64,000 nt of DNA from Brachycybe producta (GCA_036925085.1 JAUPFP010000094.1:52501-116500); one strand, 5' to 3'. Shown: positions 12,674 through 24,302, numbered from the stretch's first letter. The notes: generated by a model from the sequence alone, not told the origin. Numbers and translations are program-made.

Positions 12674-13481
12674 CTGAAAACAAACACATTCTGCTCGTAG
12701 ATAGTCGAAATGACATCGAAGCCCGCGACCAGAAAGTAGTCCACCCTCCTACCTTGAGCAATTACTTCCCACTCATTATATTATATTTATATGGGCTTTG
12801 AAAACGAAATGTTTAGTTTGTTCGTCCTTGTCAAAGCCCCTTAATAATTCTCTCTCTCTCTCTCATTTTGATGGTTGATGATGAAGAACCACACCCAATT
12901 TTATTCTAATATTACCACAAGATAGAAACTGATTCGAAATTGATTTGTTTCTCTCATTTAAACGAGAGTTCTATCTTGTATTTTTCTCGCAAACCTTAAA
13001 ACTCAATTCCCATTCTTCTTCTTATTCCCAATCTTCCCAAAAAAAAATACAGTATAAAAAGAACGAAACCGCACCACACCCTACCTCTTACAAGTCAAAC
13101 GTGGACTCTTTCACTTATTATTTCCGAACGCCCCTCTCAAAATTATCGTGCCCAGTTGTGTGTGTGAGAGACAGGCAGGTAGGTTGGTGCACCAGTTCGA
13201 CTAAATGTAACTCGCAGTCTCATTTGCGCAAACCGATTCCCTCCAGCAACCAGCCAGAATAAAAACATCGCAACGTCACTTCCTTCCAAATTGGGCGCTC
13301 TAGGCGAACGCGCACCTAGTGAGCCCAGGTCAAAAATTGACACAGATCAATCATGGCTTGTTGAACTATGTAACATTATCTTTCAGTCGGTTTCTGTCTG
13401 TTTTACTTTTGACATTGAATCTGAACAAATACCATTTTTTAATCCTATTTTTAATTAATGTTCCCATCATTTGAAAACATT

Positions 13482-13567
13482 GCGGGGCTTGTCAATCCAC
13501 GCCAGACAAACTATCAAGTTTCTTTCATTTCATGATAAAATGGATCGTCTGTATCCAGCTTAAAAAA
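13482..13567. mobile_element. Family C fold-back element, short
   Basis: GGGCTTGTCAATCCACGCCA at about 13486 and ATCGTCTGTATCCAGCTTAA at about 13544 are the two arms of family C, which elsewhere reads AGCTGGATACAGACGATCAA ... TGTCTTGTCAAT. A minimal copy with most of the loop missing. Confidence 0.55.
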
Positions 13568-14599
13568 TCCCCATGAACCTATGATGTTCACGAAAGGAAT
13601 CAAGTGGATTACTACAGGTTCCCATAATAACCTTTACTGGTTTCTCTCATATTCACCTAAACCTTCCCCTCGTCCGGACTGGGACATAAAAAACCACCCC
13701 CACCTCTTGCCCAAACACGTGTAACCCATAAGGAGGGGGAGAGGAACAAGTCAGTGACTAAATAAGACTGAAAAACAACAACAGGTGTGGTTCAACCACC
13801 TTTTTCCCAGATTTGCATCCTCCAAAGGAATGAATGAAGAGGGTGGAAAGTTAGGTGGGTGCGCACCCACCCATGCAACACTCATCGGCCACACATAAAA
13901 GGGCCAAAAGGGGTGGGGTGGTAGGGAGAGGGCCACACGAAGAGAGATTCGCTTACAGATTCACACAATCCCCCCCCCCCTGAAAAAAAAAACAGTACTA
14001 GTAAATTATATAAAAAAAAATAGTAGTTGGTTGGTTTTGATCGATTTGAAATCTCCCGAATTTCCACACAATTTACTTTCTTAATTTCCTGTCATTATTT
14101 CGTTCATAAAACAGAAAAGAAGAATGAAATATAATATGTTCCATTGACCAACCACATCTCTCTTATCTTAATCCACATTCCATTGTTCCATAAAAAAAAG
14201 GTTTTTGCGATTATTTATTCTAAACCCCAAGAATAAGAAAAAAACGCCACTTTCATTTTAATATTTAAAATAAATAAGAAGAACCTTTAAAAAAAATGAT
14301 CCAATTATTTTTCATTGTTTTTATTGGAGATTTTTTTTATTAATATACCTTTTGTTTGAACTTCCAAGGAGAGATTTGAGTGATCGTAGTCCAGGTAAAA
14401 CCATTTCTTCTTTCAATCAACAGACTTCCAAAAAATCAGAAGAAATTACAGACTGGAATAAACGAACCCACCCTAAAAATAGGGTGCTAAGTCGACCGGA
14501 CCGGATTCTCTCTCTCTCTCTCTCTGAAACGCCAAATGAAGACGAAAACGGTTTCCAAGTCGACAGAACAAGCTGAAAATGAAACAAAAATATACATCA

Positions 14600-14785
14600 A
14601 CTTTAGAAAGTGTTGAAAGTGTTTTAGAAACTAGAAAAGGTAGCCCCCAAACCCCTTAAGTAAGAAGGGGTTGATATCTTTCAAAATTAAAAAAAAAATA
14701 TTATCAGCTTAAAATTGGGTCTTTATTAAAATTAACCTAACCCTTCTAGTTTCTAAACCTGAAAAGACAGAAATATAACCAGAAT
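14600..14785. mobile_element. Family A fold-back element
   Basis: GTGTTTTAGAAACTAGAAAA near 14620 and its inverse CCCTTCTAGTTTCTAAACC near 14740 flank TTGATATCTTTCAAAAT. A short copy with a deleted centre. Confidence 0.7.
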
Positions 14786-15467
14786 TGGAAGGAAGGGCCG
14801 CATTTTAAAACCTTCAAATGTGATCAATGGCCTTCGATAACTAATTAGTAGTAGGCGTACAGTGAGTGAGTGGGTTTTAAAAGTGGTCCTTCCAGTTTTT
14901 TATGTCGTCTATTTCAGTAGACTTTCTTTTCTAGTTCCGATTCGAATGAAAACACCTTAAAACCCAACGGAGCGCAACAAAAAAAAGGAGAGAAAATTAA
15001 GGGTAGAAATCGTTCTCTTTAGAAATTCACAACATTTGAATGAATGACATCAACAAAAAGGGTCCGAATTCAAGAAGTGAACTTAGCACTTGAACCCTCA
15101 GAAAACGAGTTCCACTTTTATTTTGAGTCCTTTTCAAAACGGTTTTATTATCTGCTTGAATCCTACTCTCTTTTTTGAATTTTCTCCTGAAATTCATTCA
15201 TTCAGTTGGAGGAACCAACCAAGAGGACCACCCCCCTCCCCCAAATTAAAAAAACGGGCCACTTCACACTCGAACCCTCTTCCTTGTCCTCTTTAACAGC
15301 TGACTTATGCAACTCTTGTTATTGTTGTTAATGATGACGTTCTAAATATAGAAGACACCAAAATGAACAACAACAACACATAATGAATGAAGGAATGAAT
15401 GAATGGAGAGAACGAAGATGATGATGAAATGAACAACATGTTCATAATAATCATTCATATTTAATGC

Positions 15468-15472
<5 letters not shown>

Positions 15473-15502
<30 letters not shown>
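15473..15502. repeat. (CT)n microsatellite
   Basis: About 14 CT units on the plus strand. Comparable CT or GA tracts occur at 37289-37313, 45376-45409 and 48052-48077. Confidence 0.9.
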
Positions 15503-15504
<2 letters not shown>

Positions 15505-15756
15505 TAACTCATAAAAACAACCATTGGAAGTGAGTGAGAGGGGGGTTGGGGGGGGGGCTAGTCTTCTATGTAGGCGTTCGTATATATAATCTCCACCCAC
15601 CCTAACTATGAACGAAATTAATAACCATCGCTCATTCAGATATATCTTAGTTGCTTCTTTCTAATTTACATTTTTAATTAGAAAGAGGATTCCTCCTCTC
15701 CCTCCCTCCCTCCGTACACCATGTTAATCCAAATCCAAAATACATAACAAAGGAAA

Positions 15757-16236
15757 ATACATAGAGGTGGCTCAACTAAGAGCATCCTTTAATGCCATAC
15801 AGTTGTGTGGTCAACAGATGGCGCCACCTCTACTTACAGCAAAAGACCTCCTGAATGACATCACGATCACCACACAAACAATGGATGGAGCCTTGTAAAA
15901 GGAGGAGATTCAAACACGGAAATGTGAATCTCGTACAGTATGACAGGTCGTTTCACTTTTTATAAGTGTTTTATTCAAAGGGTTTTATAGGATGATTTCT
16001 ATGATTTAATGCTGTTCTCTACTTCTGGGTGGCCAGAAAAACGCAGATAAAATGTTAAACGGCTTGCCATACATACACACTGCCGTGAATCTGGCAAATG
16101 ATTTTCTTCTGTGTCGTTCGCCTTCCACAGAAGCTCGAAGAAGCCTTGAAGAGAGAGAAAGAGGCTAGACAAGTGAAAGTCACTCAATGAACGACGTTTT
16201 CTCAACTATGATGGAGTTGAGCTACCTCTATGTATA
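15757..16236. mobile_element. Family B inverted-repeat element with an inner hairpin
   Basis: Left end ACATAGAGGTGGCTCAACTA and right end GGAGTTGAGCTACCTCTATG are inverse. Inside, a second hairpin pairs GGTCGTTTCACTTTTTATAA (15946) with GCAGATAAAATGTTAAACGG (16044). The plus strand from 16131 to 16190 can be read as a coiled-coil-like terminal exon after a good acceptor, but nothing upstream supports it. A CTCF-like motif lies near 15812. Confidence 0.65.
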
Positions 16237-17049
16237 TCTTCATTTAATCTATCCCCTCTTTTTTCCCCTCTCCCCTCCCCCCCCCCGGCCCTCAAGTGTG
16301 TTTGCACCTGAAGCAAAAAAAAAAGGGAGACTCTGAAAATGTGGGTGCGTTTGATGCGAAGAAAAAAATCGGGTCAACGAATAGAATAAATAGAAAGGAA
16401 TGAATGAATGAATGACCGATTTCTAGGCTTATTTTTCTTACCATCTATGTGATAACCACGTTTACAGTCTGCAATTTCACGATCAATTCCTTATCTGATT
16501 TGTATTCAAACTGTGCACAGATCAAGAGACAGGACATGCACTCGAAATGACGACTATAAACGCAGCAGAATGACGATGAAGATGATTAAAAAACCAGATA
16601 ACGAACCCCATTCACACCCCCCCCCCTTTTCAGCGAAGGTGATCGACCATTTGGTTATTAATTTTAAGAGAGAAAAATTAAGAAATAAATCTGCGATGAG
16701 GAGGAGGAGGAGTTAGTTGTGTTTGAAAAGGGCGTCAATATAAGAAGAAGCATCGTATTCTCACCGTGTGTGTGTAATATTAGAAATTAAACGATGATGT
16801 TGGTCGTCTTGTTTCTATGGAGACGAGAAATAATCTCTCCTTCTTCTATTTCGAGATCAATTTCACCCCCCCCCCCTTTTCCTTTCCCCTTTGTGCCTCA
16901 ATATCACCTCTCGCTCTTAAATTGCTAACTAATTATGCAATTATTGCAAAACAAAAAATGACATTAAGATTGGTTTATGAACAACAGCAGCAGCAGCAGG
17001 ATTTTCAAACACGCTTCATTATTATTATTATTATTGTCTTTCAGAAGAT

Positions 17050-17285
17050 CGAAACTAAGAGAAACTAGAAATTGTTTTAGATACTAGAAATGTAGCCTAT
17101 TTTCGTATTTGATGATTATCGTTCAAAATAAACTTTATAAAACAAACATTTTTAACAAATATCATCTGCTTATAGTTGGACTTTATTCAAATTCCCATGA
17201 AAATAATCATATAAGTGAATGAGCTACCATTCTAGTTTCTAAAAGATATTCTCTTCATTTTGTCACCTGAAAGACAGAATTAATT
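17050..17285. mobile_element. Family A fold-back element
   Basis: Left arm AAGAGAAACTAGAAATTGTT at about 17056; right arm GAGCTACCATTCTAGTTTCT near 17221, followed by ACCTGAAAGACAGAATT, the inverse of the outer left end. Confidence 0.75.
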
Positions 17286-18324
17286 ATTAGTCGCTAGAGG
17301 AGTCGCGTTTACACTTTAAAACCACCAACCAAACAAGGATTCAGAAGAAGAACTAAACGACGACGACGACGACAGCAATCGATCACACTTTTCAAACGCA
17401 ATAATAATAATAATAATAAGTAATAATTTGTGTTCAGTTGCGGAGTAAAAAACGAAACAAAAAAATAGAAAAACAGGGAAAAAAAATAAGAGAGAAGATA
17501 ACGATTAGAAGGAGGAGGAGGAGGAGGTGAATAATTATTATCAGTTTCTATACCTGGATGTTGACCCACCCCCCACCCACAACAAAAAACACCCACAGAG
17601 ACAAATATGGCTTCAAAATATTTCCCTTGATTTCCTTTTCTCTCGTTCCGATTACGTTCTCCCGCAGCAGAAGAAGCCTCACTCACTAAAATACGGGCTC
17701 ATTTCTTATTTCCCAGGGATCATTCCTAGTTTCCACCCAAGGCTCAAGAGTACGGGGAGAAGGTACCACCCCTAATACGTAACAACCCTCCCCACCCACA
17801 CTTTTATAGCTCACCTCGAAGAACAACACTAGAAAAAATGATGAATTGAAAAAAAAAAGCTAGAAACCAGAAAAACACAAAAAAGGTAGAAAAAGCAAAC
17901 AACACTCACTGAAAAACGCGACACGCACAAATATATTATTAAAGTGGGGACCACATTATTGTAACAACTGCATAATTTGATTTATCACTGAAAGGTCCTC
18001 TTCTTATTTCTCATTGTGACAAATTCCGCACGTAGAAAAAAAAAGATAAGCGAAAGCGAAACGCGAACAAACGGTTAGGTTAGAAAGACAGCAAGCGAAT
18101 CCATTCCAACATTCTGAAAGTATAATTTTATATTGTGCTGCATACGCTGTATTATGTATACAATACAAACTCAATAAGAAAAGGAGCGAAACCGAACGTT
18201 CGCTCAGTTACAACTCAATAAAAGCGCTTTCTTTTAAACAAGCGTCCGATGACTAGAAATTTGTATAATGTTTTTATGCGCTGCGCTCAATTGACGACGT
18301 CACAACAGATAGTATCTATAGGAG

Positions 18325-18606
18325 GCTAAGGCAGTACCGTCTTTACTATAAGGACACACGGGGCCCGTGCCCAGGGCCCCCGACCTCACGGGGGCCCCAA
18401 AAGGCCGATATATTCGCTTACACAAAAAAAAGGAGCTCAAATTTTTTTCTATTTTTACTAAGAATTACCGTCAACATTTCTAAATTGAAATGTTAATAGG
18501 ACACCAGATCAGATTTTTAAATTTTTTCTAATTTTTACTATCCAATGGGGCCCCCAATTCTTGTGTGCCCAAGGGCCCCGACATGCCCTAAGACGGCCCT
18601 GGGCTA
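18325..18606. mobile_element. GC-ended inverted-repeat element nested in family H
   Basis: Left end ACCGTCTTTACTATAAGGAC, then ACACGGGGCCCGTGCCCAGG; right end TGTGCCCAAGGGCCCCGACA, then TGCCCTAAGACGGCCCTGG. The arms are inverse and unusually GC-rich against an AT-rich interior. Confidence 0.6.
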
Positions 18607-18659
18607 AGGTTTTAACCTTAGACTAGGAAAGTAATAGTCTAAGGTTTAACAAACACCTC

Positions 18660-18925
18660 GAACTCTTGATTATTCCGTTTTTCAGAAGCAAAATTAAAAC
18701 TACAATGGGTTTTATAAACTAGAAGGGTAGCTCAATCACTTATTGTTGATATCTTTCAAAATAAAGCTTTTTTTAGGTAAAATTAAAAATTACGAGCATA
18801 TCACCTGTGTAAGGTTTCATCATTTTTAAACCGACATTGATTTTAAAAGATATCAAATATGAAACTAACAGTACTATTGACTGAGCTACCCTTCTAGTTT
18901 ATAAAACAATTTGAGTTCAGTAGGC
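18660..18925. mobile_element. Family A fold-back element nested in family H
   Basis: Full-length outer arm from AACTCTTGATTATTCCGTTT at 18661, inner AACTAGAAGGGTAGCTCAAT near 18718, and the inverse GAGCTACCCTTCTAGTTTAT near 18880. It lies between the two ends of the family H element (18247-19121) and so probably inserted later. Confidence 0.75.
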
Positions 18926-19959
18926 ACCATAAAACTGAAGTTTTCTTTAATTAAATTTTAAAAGGTTATTGTATGATAATTAATTACCAAAGAACTTCTA
19001 ACAATTGAAGCTCTTTGTAATTACTAGTGACGAGAATGTTATGTGACGTCATAACAATTGAGCGAAACAGAGCGCAGTGTTAAAATACTTATAGTAATTT
19101 CTAGTCGCTAGACGCTCGCAATGCCTAGCATTTAACGTTTTAAATGGAGAGCGCTTTCCTAATGACGAACCCTACGACCCACAAAAAAACGCACTTTTAG
19201 ATTTTACTTGATTAGCAGCACAAAATAAGAAATTTGAACTGAAAATGTTTTGTTTTATTTGCAACAAATGCAAAATTAGAAATGGAGGAGCGTCAGAGCT
19301 CCCCTTACACCCCTTTCCAAATCATCTATTAATTACGAGATAAAAAAAAATATGGAAGTTGAATGCTAAATATGTAAATTCTCATCAACATCGTTGGGAG
19401 ATGGCCAAAGGAACACAGAATAAAAGAAGGGAACTTAAGAAGGGAAGAAGACTAAAATAAAGAATAATATAAAAAAACGAAGGAAAAAAGGAGGTCGGTC
19501 GACGTTCTCCTAATTCCAAAAAGGAGCAGAAACACATTTGGAAATTGCAATTATTTTTAGCTCCACTTTTACGCACACACACACACCCACCCATACACAC
19601 AAAAGAGGAAATTATTTTAATGCTTTTCCTTATTTTTGTTAATGTTTTGCAAAATATCTTCATTGCAAGGATAAGCGGCATATAAGCCCAGAAGGAAAGG
19701 AGGGTAGTGGAGGCTTAGAGGGAGGGAGCTCCGATTGCAAAAACATCCTGATTAATCCCGTTTTTCTTTTTTGGAAGAAAAACATTGCAATTGGCGCCTT
19801 TTTATATTTCGACAAATGAAAACTAATTTTTATGTCAAAGCCAAACTCATTTCAACACAAAAGAGGAGAGAAATCTGTCAAAATTAGATATTAAATTGCA
19901 CAATACGGCGACATTGCTACCCTCTGTTGGTAATCATACGAAACATACAACGAAAAAAA

Positions 19960-19973
19960 AGCGCCCCCTACTG
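19960..19973 (-). promoter_or_regulatory. CTCF-like motif
   Basis: The minus strand reads CAGTAGGGGGCGCT, the GGGGGCGC form of the CTCF core. It lies in the 12.7-22.6 kb gene-poor region. Confidence 0.4.
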
Positions 19974-20276
19974 TATACGAAACGTACTAATAACACTGAT
20001 AAGCTTATACCTTAGAACACCCCTTGAATGCCATATAAATAACGATTAAAATAACAATCAGATGACGTAGATGAAAAGACACGAAATCATACCATTTAAA
20101 TATCCTTCTAAATGAGCTTCATTTCATAAAGATGACAGCTAACAAAAAAAAAAGTTAAATTCATTTACGAAGGACGAACTTAAATTCACAAACAATAATA
20201 AAAAAGCGAGAGTTTTTCTAAAACACGAAACGGTTCTCACTCACATCAAGGTTCAAGAGACGGAATACTAACGGGA

Positions 20277-20329
20277 ACGACACAGAGAGGGTGAATTTCG
20301 TACACTGTAAGAAATTCACCCTCCGTGTG
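20277..20329. repeat. Short perfect-stem hairpin
   Basis: ACACAGAGAGGGTGAATTTC pairs with GAAATTCACCCTCCGTGTGT across a loop of about 11 nt. It is followed by CGTTTTACTTTTTATCCACG, which also occurs near 15946 and 21838, so it belongs to a dispersed hairpin family. Confidence 0.6.
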
Positions 20330-20674
20330 TCGTTTTACTTTTTATCCACGTTATACTGGTTTTCCAGACTTAAATTCTTAAAAAGTATTGCTACTTCTAA
20401 TATGTGCTCTGAATCTAGTATATAATATTCGTTTATGTCGTCCCCCTTGGCCCTTGTATCAAGCTAAGTTGGCAAGGAACTTATCAAACAAGACAGGACA
20501 TTGCTCTTAATTTTACCTTAAATAATACGTAAAACGTAACTGCATAACAGCAAATAAACATTAACAATACACCCAATAGTACAGTTTGGAAGCAGAAAAT
20601 AGGACGCATTTGTAATAGAAGCGAAGAAAAACGTGTGCTCAAGTATGGCGTCTGTGAACAACCTTTCAACGCAA

Positions 20675-20876
20675 CAGGCAATTAGAAAACGGGATAAACA
20701 TACGTTGGCTCCGCCCTTTTTATGACGAACGTAACTTCTAATTGGTTGGTTATGTAGTCTGCCGTTAAAAAGGGCGGAGCATGCAACGGCAGACTACATA
20801 ATCAACCAATTAAAAGTTGTGTTTGGCATAAAACGGGTGGAGCCAACGTCTGTTTATGCCGTTTTCTAATTGCCTG
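20675..20876. mobile_element. Family E palindromic element
   Basis: Begins CAGGCAATTAGAAAACGGGA and ends CCGTTTTCTAATTGCCTG, its inverse. Inner arms ACGTTGGCTCCGCCC and GGTGGAGCCAACGT also pair. A second copy lies at 50934-51124 with the same CAGGCA terminus and AAGGGCGGAG interior. No open frame. Confidence 0.7.
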
Positions 20877-21357
20877 TTTAAACGCATATCCGCCATATTC
20901 GTACACTTCATTACCTCTTCAAAAACAGTTCATCATATTGCCAGCGTTGTCGAACACTGTTTTTAATACCAACTTTTGTTTTGTCAAAACCAATAAACAC
21001 ATTTCAGCTGTGAAAATGTTTTAAAAATTCTCCATGAAATTACAATTTTTATTTATAGATTGTTTTCAAAGATTCTTAAACTGATTTAATACATTAAATA
21101 AACGTTGACAATTCTTAACAAATGTACGTTTAAAGCCATAGCAACACTGCATCGTTAGTTTATAACCAGTTAAACTTACAAGCCTTAGACATTAGCACTT
21201 TGCTCATAATAAAAGTTTGAAAAACAGAATAAAGGTAATATCGTTATGTATGTGAATGAGAGGGGTGTAAGAACATGGCGTCAATCTCGTTTAATTTAAT
21301 AACTAATTGCCATTGTAGGTCGCTTGTCGTAGCTTCAATTAAAACATATACATACAG

Positions 21358-21625
21358 AAAGGTATCTCAACTCTAAGTCGGGATTATCTCGCCAATAGAT
21401 GGGAGGAATGCTACTTAGATCTCAATTAGTACTATAGTACAAGTGAAATTAGGTGTTGTTTAGAAATAAACGCCTTCATTAAGGTATGCTGGCCAGTTCG
21501 ATCCTCGGATCTCGTCTAAATTACCTTTTCCTCTTCTAGCGAGAACCTTGAAAAGAAATTCTAAAAATTAAAGCTCACTCACCCACGACGTGTTTCTTTA
21601 ACATGGAGTAAGGCTACCTTTTATT
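21358..21625. mobile_element. Family B element, diverged
   Basis: AGGTATCTCAACTCTAAGTC at the left and TTTAACATGGAGTAAGGCTA at the right match the family B arms. GCGAGAACCTTGAAAAGAA inside matches the 33495 copy. Confidence 0.5.
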
Positions 21626-21809
21626 TGTATGTTTGTATCAGGTTTTAGTTATACCACAGCCTACTCACTTGAGTAAATCATTCATAGAAACTTTGAGGAA
21701 GAGATGTCACTCAGATGTGGTTTATTTGCACGACAGACGGCGCTACAAACACACGCCCATAAACACAAATAGAAGGGGGCGACATAGAACAAAATTCATG
21801 TACGAGATT

Positions 21810-21960
21810 CACAATTTCACAGTATGTATTGGCTAGCCGTTTTACTTTTTATCCGCGTTTTATTGGACACCCAGAATAGAATTAAAATATGAAAATCCAG
21901 TGAAACACCGATTTAAAAGTAAAACGGCTGGTCATACCTTTCGAGATTCACCTCCTGTAT
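21810..21960. repeat. Hairpin repeat
   Basis: GTATTGGCTAGCCGTTTTAC (21826) and GTAAAACGGCTGGTCATACC (21919) are inverse, around a TTTATCCGCGTTTTATTGGA segment shared with the inner hairpin at 15946-16070. Confidence 0.55.
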
Positions 21961-22691
21961 CTCTCTACTATCTCGCTGCCTTTTAGCGACACCTGGCGTG
22001 TATAAGCGGTAATACAAATAAAACCACGTGGTGGCTAACATTTTGGCGGGAAATTTCAATACCAATATAAGAATATAAGAGAGACTAGACTTAACTAGAC
22101 TTAGGCGTAGACTTAACGAATAAAGAAACAACTTAATAATCATAACTTAATAAAAACCCAACTTTTATTTTTAAAAATATTTATATTAGATTAAAAAAAA
22201 TACAAAAAAGAAGCGCATAAAAGACACGGAAAAAAGAAGTTTCCTTTTAAACAAGGATCGAAATTTTTTCATTTAGAATTACTATGCATAAGGATAATTA
22301 TAGAAAAATAATTATGGCACGGAAACAAATAAATTAGTTATAATAAATTAAAAACAAATGCTAAACAATAATAATAATAAATATGATAATATCTATTTTA
22401 AAAATAGACGACATAAAAACAAAAAGCTGCTTTTCAATTTTAACACAAAACACAGAAATTGGATATAAAAGTATCACAGATAAAACAAAGATAACAAAAT
22501 TAATTGCCTTCTTCTTCTTCTTCTTATAATTAAATGTCAAATTCCATTCAGATAATATAAAGAAGATCTTTACGAAAAGAATTGATGAGAACTGATGGCA
22601 CAAAAGTTGTTTCACTTTTTTTTTTAAATGTTTATATCATGTTAAGAGACTAGAAATGCCTTTTTCCGAAATTCCGAATCGAACTGTCTTT

Positions 22692-23129
22692 TTAGACTCC
22701 GTTATTGTTGTCCAGAGCTTTTTTCTTTGGAAGACAATGACATGACAAATGGTTGGTGAAAGTGAGCAACTGATAGGGCCTCTTAGCATTCGTTGTGATG
22801 ATTGGAATCTCAATGGTCTCCACCTCCTTTGGAACACAAATGTCCGTCTCTGGACAACATCCCGTGTCGTGAGCGCACCTCTGAAGGACCACGCACGTGG
22901 TCACGTACATGAGACGTGAATTCGGATGGATGTCCTGCACGGGAATCACTCTTGGTTGAGGGAGACTGCAAGAGTGCTCCGTGTGGAGTTTCTTGTAGTA
23001 TTCCATCGCCTTATCCCAGTGAGATCTCTTGGTCCGTGCCAGCACGGGTGAAGAGGTCACACGGCCGCCTCTCTCCAGAAGACATGCAGCAAACGTGCTC
23101 AACACCAAAACAAATGTGATCACATTCAT
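22692..23129 (-). CDS. PVF: PVF/VEGF-like secreted cystine-knot growth factor
   Basis: Uninterrupted 145-codon frame from ATG at 23129 to TAA at 22692. Residues 1-15 (MNVITFVLVLSTFAA) are a typical signal peptide. The PDGF/VEGF domain covers roughly residues 50-135: CSLPQPRVIPV opens it, CVVLQRCAHDTGCC is the signature with R-C-x4-G-C-C, followed by a CVPK strand and a terminal CHC (residues HLSCHCLPK). The R-C-x4-G-C-C spacing is what I know from arthropod PVFs; vertebrate VEGF/PDGF have R-C-x-G-C-C. Family members are dimeric ligands of PVR/VEGFR-type receptor tyrosine kinases, acting in hemocyte and epithelial migration. A dibasic KR just before the domain may be a processing site. The C-terminal tail is short and not CxCxC-rich. 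It is intronless here, though a 5' non-coding exon is possible, and a TATA box lies about 165 bp upstream. Fairly sure of family, not of orthology. Confidence 0.85.
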   Translation of the reverse strand: MNVITFVLVLSTFAACLLERGGRVTSSPVLARTKRSHWDKAMEYYKKLHTEHSCSLPQPRVIPVQDIHPNSRLMYVTTCVVLQRCAHDTGCCPETDICVPKEVETIEIPIITTNAKRPYQLLTFTNHLSCHCLPKKKALDNNNGV

Positions 23130-23292
23130 CTTTTTTTTTTCTCAAAATATACACAAATATAATAAAATTAATAATTTACGAGTGTGGAAAAATCAAATAT
23201 CCAAAGTGATTTTTTAAATCTCTCTCTCTTTTTCTGATGTTCACTTGACACTCGACAAGTTTAAATGATGTTCCAAGCTGATTTCCAATGGA

Positions 23293-23300
23293 CTTTTATA
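23293..23300 (-). promoter_or_regulatory. TATA box of the PVF-like gene
   Basis: The minus strand reads TATAAAAG here, about 165 bp upstream of the start codon. TCAGCTTGG, an initiator-like segment, lies about 20-25 bp further on (near 23275). The only TATA-like element found between this gene and the next. Confidence 0.5.
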
Positions 23301-23987
23301 GAAGTGCCTTGGATGCATCACCCACTTCCGGAGAGAGGCAGAGAGAAAGAGAGAGAGATCTTTCCCCCTCCACTTGAGATTGCCCCGTGAGGGTGGGGGA
23401 ATTCCGCCCTCCACCACCATCACCAATCCGAGGTGCTCCTCCTCCTCCTCCGTTTTATGAATGATATTATAATTTGTACAATTGCAACTGCGGCGTGCAA
23501 TGAAATAAATTTCCCTATCCTAAACTATCAATTTAGTTGTGTGTGTTTCAATTTCGCAATCTTTTGTGGCTAAAAAAATGTATATAATATTAAAAGAGTG
23601 AAGAAAAAAAACACACTTTGAATGACGTGGCCGGACAATCCGATTGGAAGAGAACAACTTCCGTCCCCAATCGACGTCATTTCGGCCAAATGATCATCTG
23701 ATAATAACGTATTTTAAAGTGTTATAAATACTACAATATATAAAAAGTGCGTGGGATGTCCCATTCGATTGCACGACTACTAAAAGGAAACCTGAGGTTC
23801 ATCTTCTTATTGGTTTTTTATGGTTAACTTGAATGATTCAGTCGGGTATTTTTGACCACACTCTTTTGAAACGTAAAAATGTGCTAAATATAGCAAGTTT
23901 TATGTCATGACATCTGATTAGTGTGAAAACCCGTAAACATTTCTATTGAACCCCCAACGTCCTCCCAAAAAAACCATCTCATGAATC

Positions 23988-23993
23988 TTTATT
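23988..23993 (-). terminator. Poly(A) signal AATAAA
   Basis: The minus strand reads AATAAA about 35 nt after the TGA stop of the exon at 24028-24180, the expected position for a short 3' UTR. Confidence 0.55.
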
Positions 23994-24027
23994 TATAAAA
24001 TGGACAATTGGATTTACAAATACAAAT

Positions 24028-24180
24028 TCATGGCCCTCCATTGGCCCCTGCACCAACTCCGACCGCACCCAAACCTACGTGCTGTTCCCAGTAGAAAGGA
24101 CCTAAAATCCTATATGATAGGATGATCACAACCCAGGGGAACCAATAAGAACCAGGGTTCATAGGTGGGAGGGGGCAGGT
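24028..24180 (-). CDS. Orphan terminal exon of an unrecognised gene
   Basis: Minus strand. A strong acceptor (TTATGTTTTGTGTCACTTAG) is followed by 50 codons and TGA, then AATAAA 35 nt later. The peptide begins TCPLPPMNPGSYWFPWVVII, continues LSYRILGPFYWEQHVGLG and ends in a Gly/Ala/Val-rich AVGVGAGANGGP. The WFPWVVIIL stretch is hydrophobic enough for a membrane or signal-anchor segment, and the tail is Gly-rich. An internal ATG (codon 7) could also be a start, giving a 44-residue micropeptide. No upstream exon could be found between 24.2 and 31.4 kb, so the rest is either in short exons I missed or lost. I do not recognise the protein. Confidence 0.45.
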   Translation of the reverse strand, partial: TCPLPPMNPGSYWFPWVVIILSYRILGPFYWEQHVGLGAVGVGAGANGGP

Positions 24181-24302
24181 CTAAGTGACACAAAACATAA
24201 TTATTAGAAATATATTCAAGCATATGGAGAAATTGTTATGACACGGGATTTTATGGATGTATTTAGAAACAGTTTATTAATTTCCAATTGTATTGCATTT
24301 TA

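Larger units (their letters stand above)
18247..19121. mobile_element. Family H inverted-repeat element with nested insertions
   Basis: Left end GATGACTAGAAATTTGTATA ... GCGCTCAATTGACGACGTCA, and right end TGACGTCATAACAATTGAGC ... TAATTTCTAGTCGCTAGACG. A GC-rich element (18325-18606) and a family A copy (18660-18925) sit between the ends. A short copy of the same family is at 51183-51346. Confidence 0.65.
12700..22691. other. 10-kb gene-poor region
   Basis: No exon series found on either strand. The part near 13140-13930 is less AT-rich and may hold the promoter or untranslated first exon of the NCKAP5-like gene. The rest is family A, B, C, E and H fold-back copies, CT and AAT microsatellites, and C or G homopolymer runs (13971-13980, 16281-16286). 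Confidence 0.5.
23131..24027. other. 5' flank of the PVF-like gene and 3' flank of the orphan exon gene
   Basis: Contains the PVF 5' UTR and core promoter (to about 23310), a CT tract at 23220-23232, a CTC run near 23438, and AT-rich sequence up to the poly(A) signal at 23988. No exon seen. Confidence 0.5.

Noticed and set aside
16131..16190. Plus-strand terminal-exon-like stretch KLEEALKREKEARQVKVTQ after a good acceptor
   Set aside because: It lies inside a family B element, with no upstream exon, poly(A) signal or second coding segment. Kept only as a note under that element.
17309..17686. Minus-strand frame beginning MSEASSAAGERNRNER, considered as a first exon for the NCKAP5-like gene
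   Set aside because: No donor of the required phase follows the plausible part, and the rest is Pro, Phe and Leu runs from microsatellites.
21490..21525. GTTCGATCCTCGG resembling a tRNA T-arm
   Set aside because: No matching D-arm, anticodon stem or acceptor pairing upstream.
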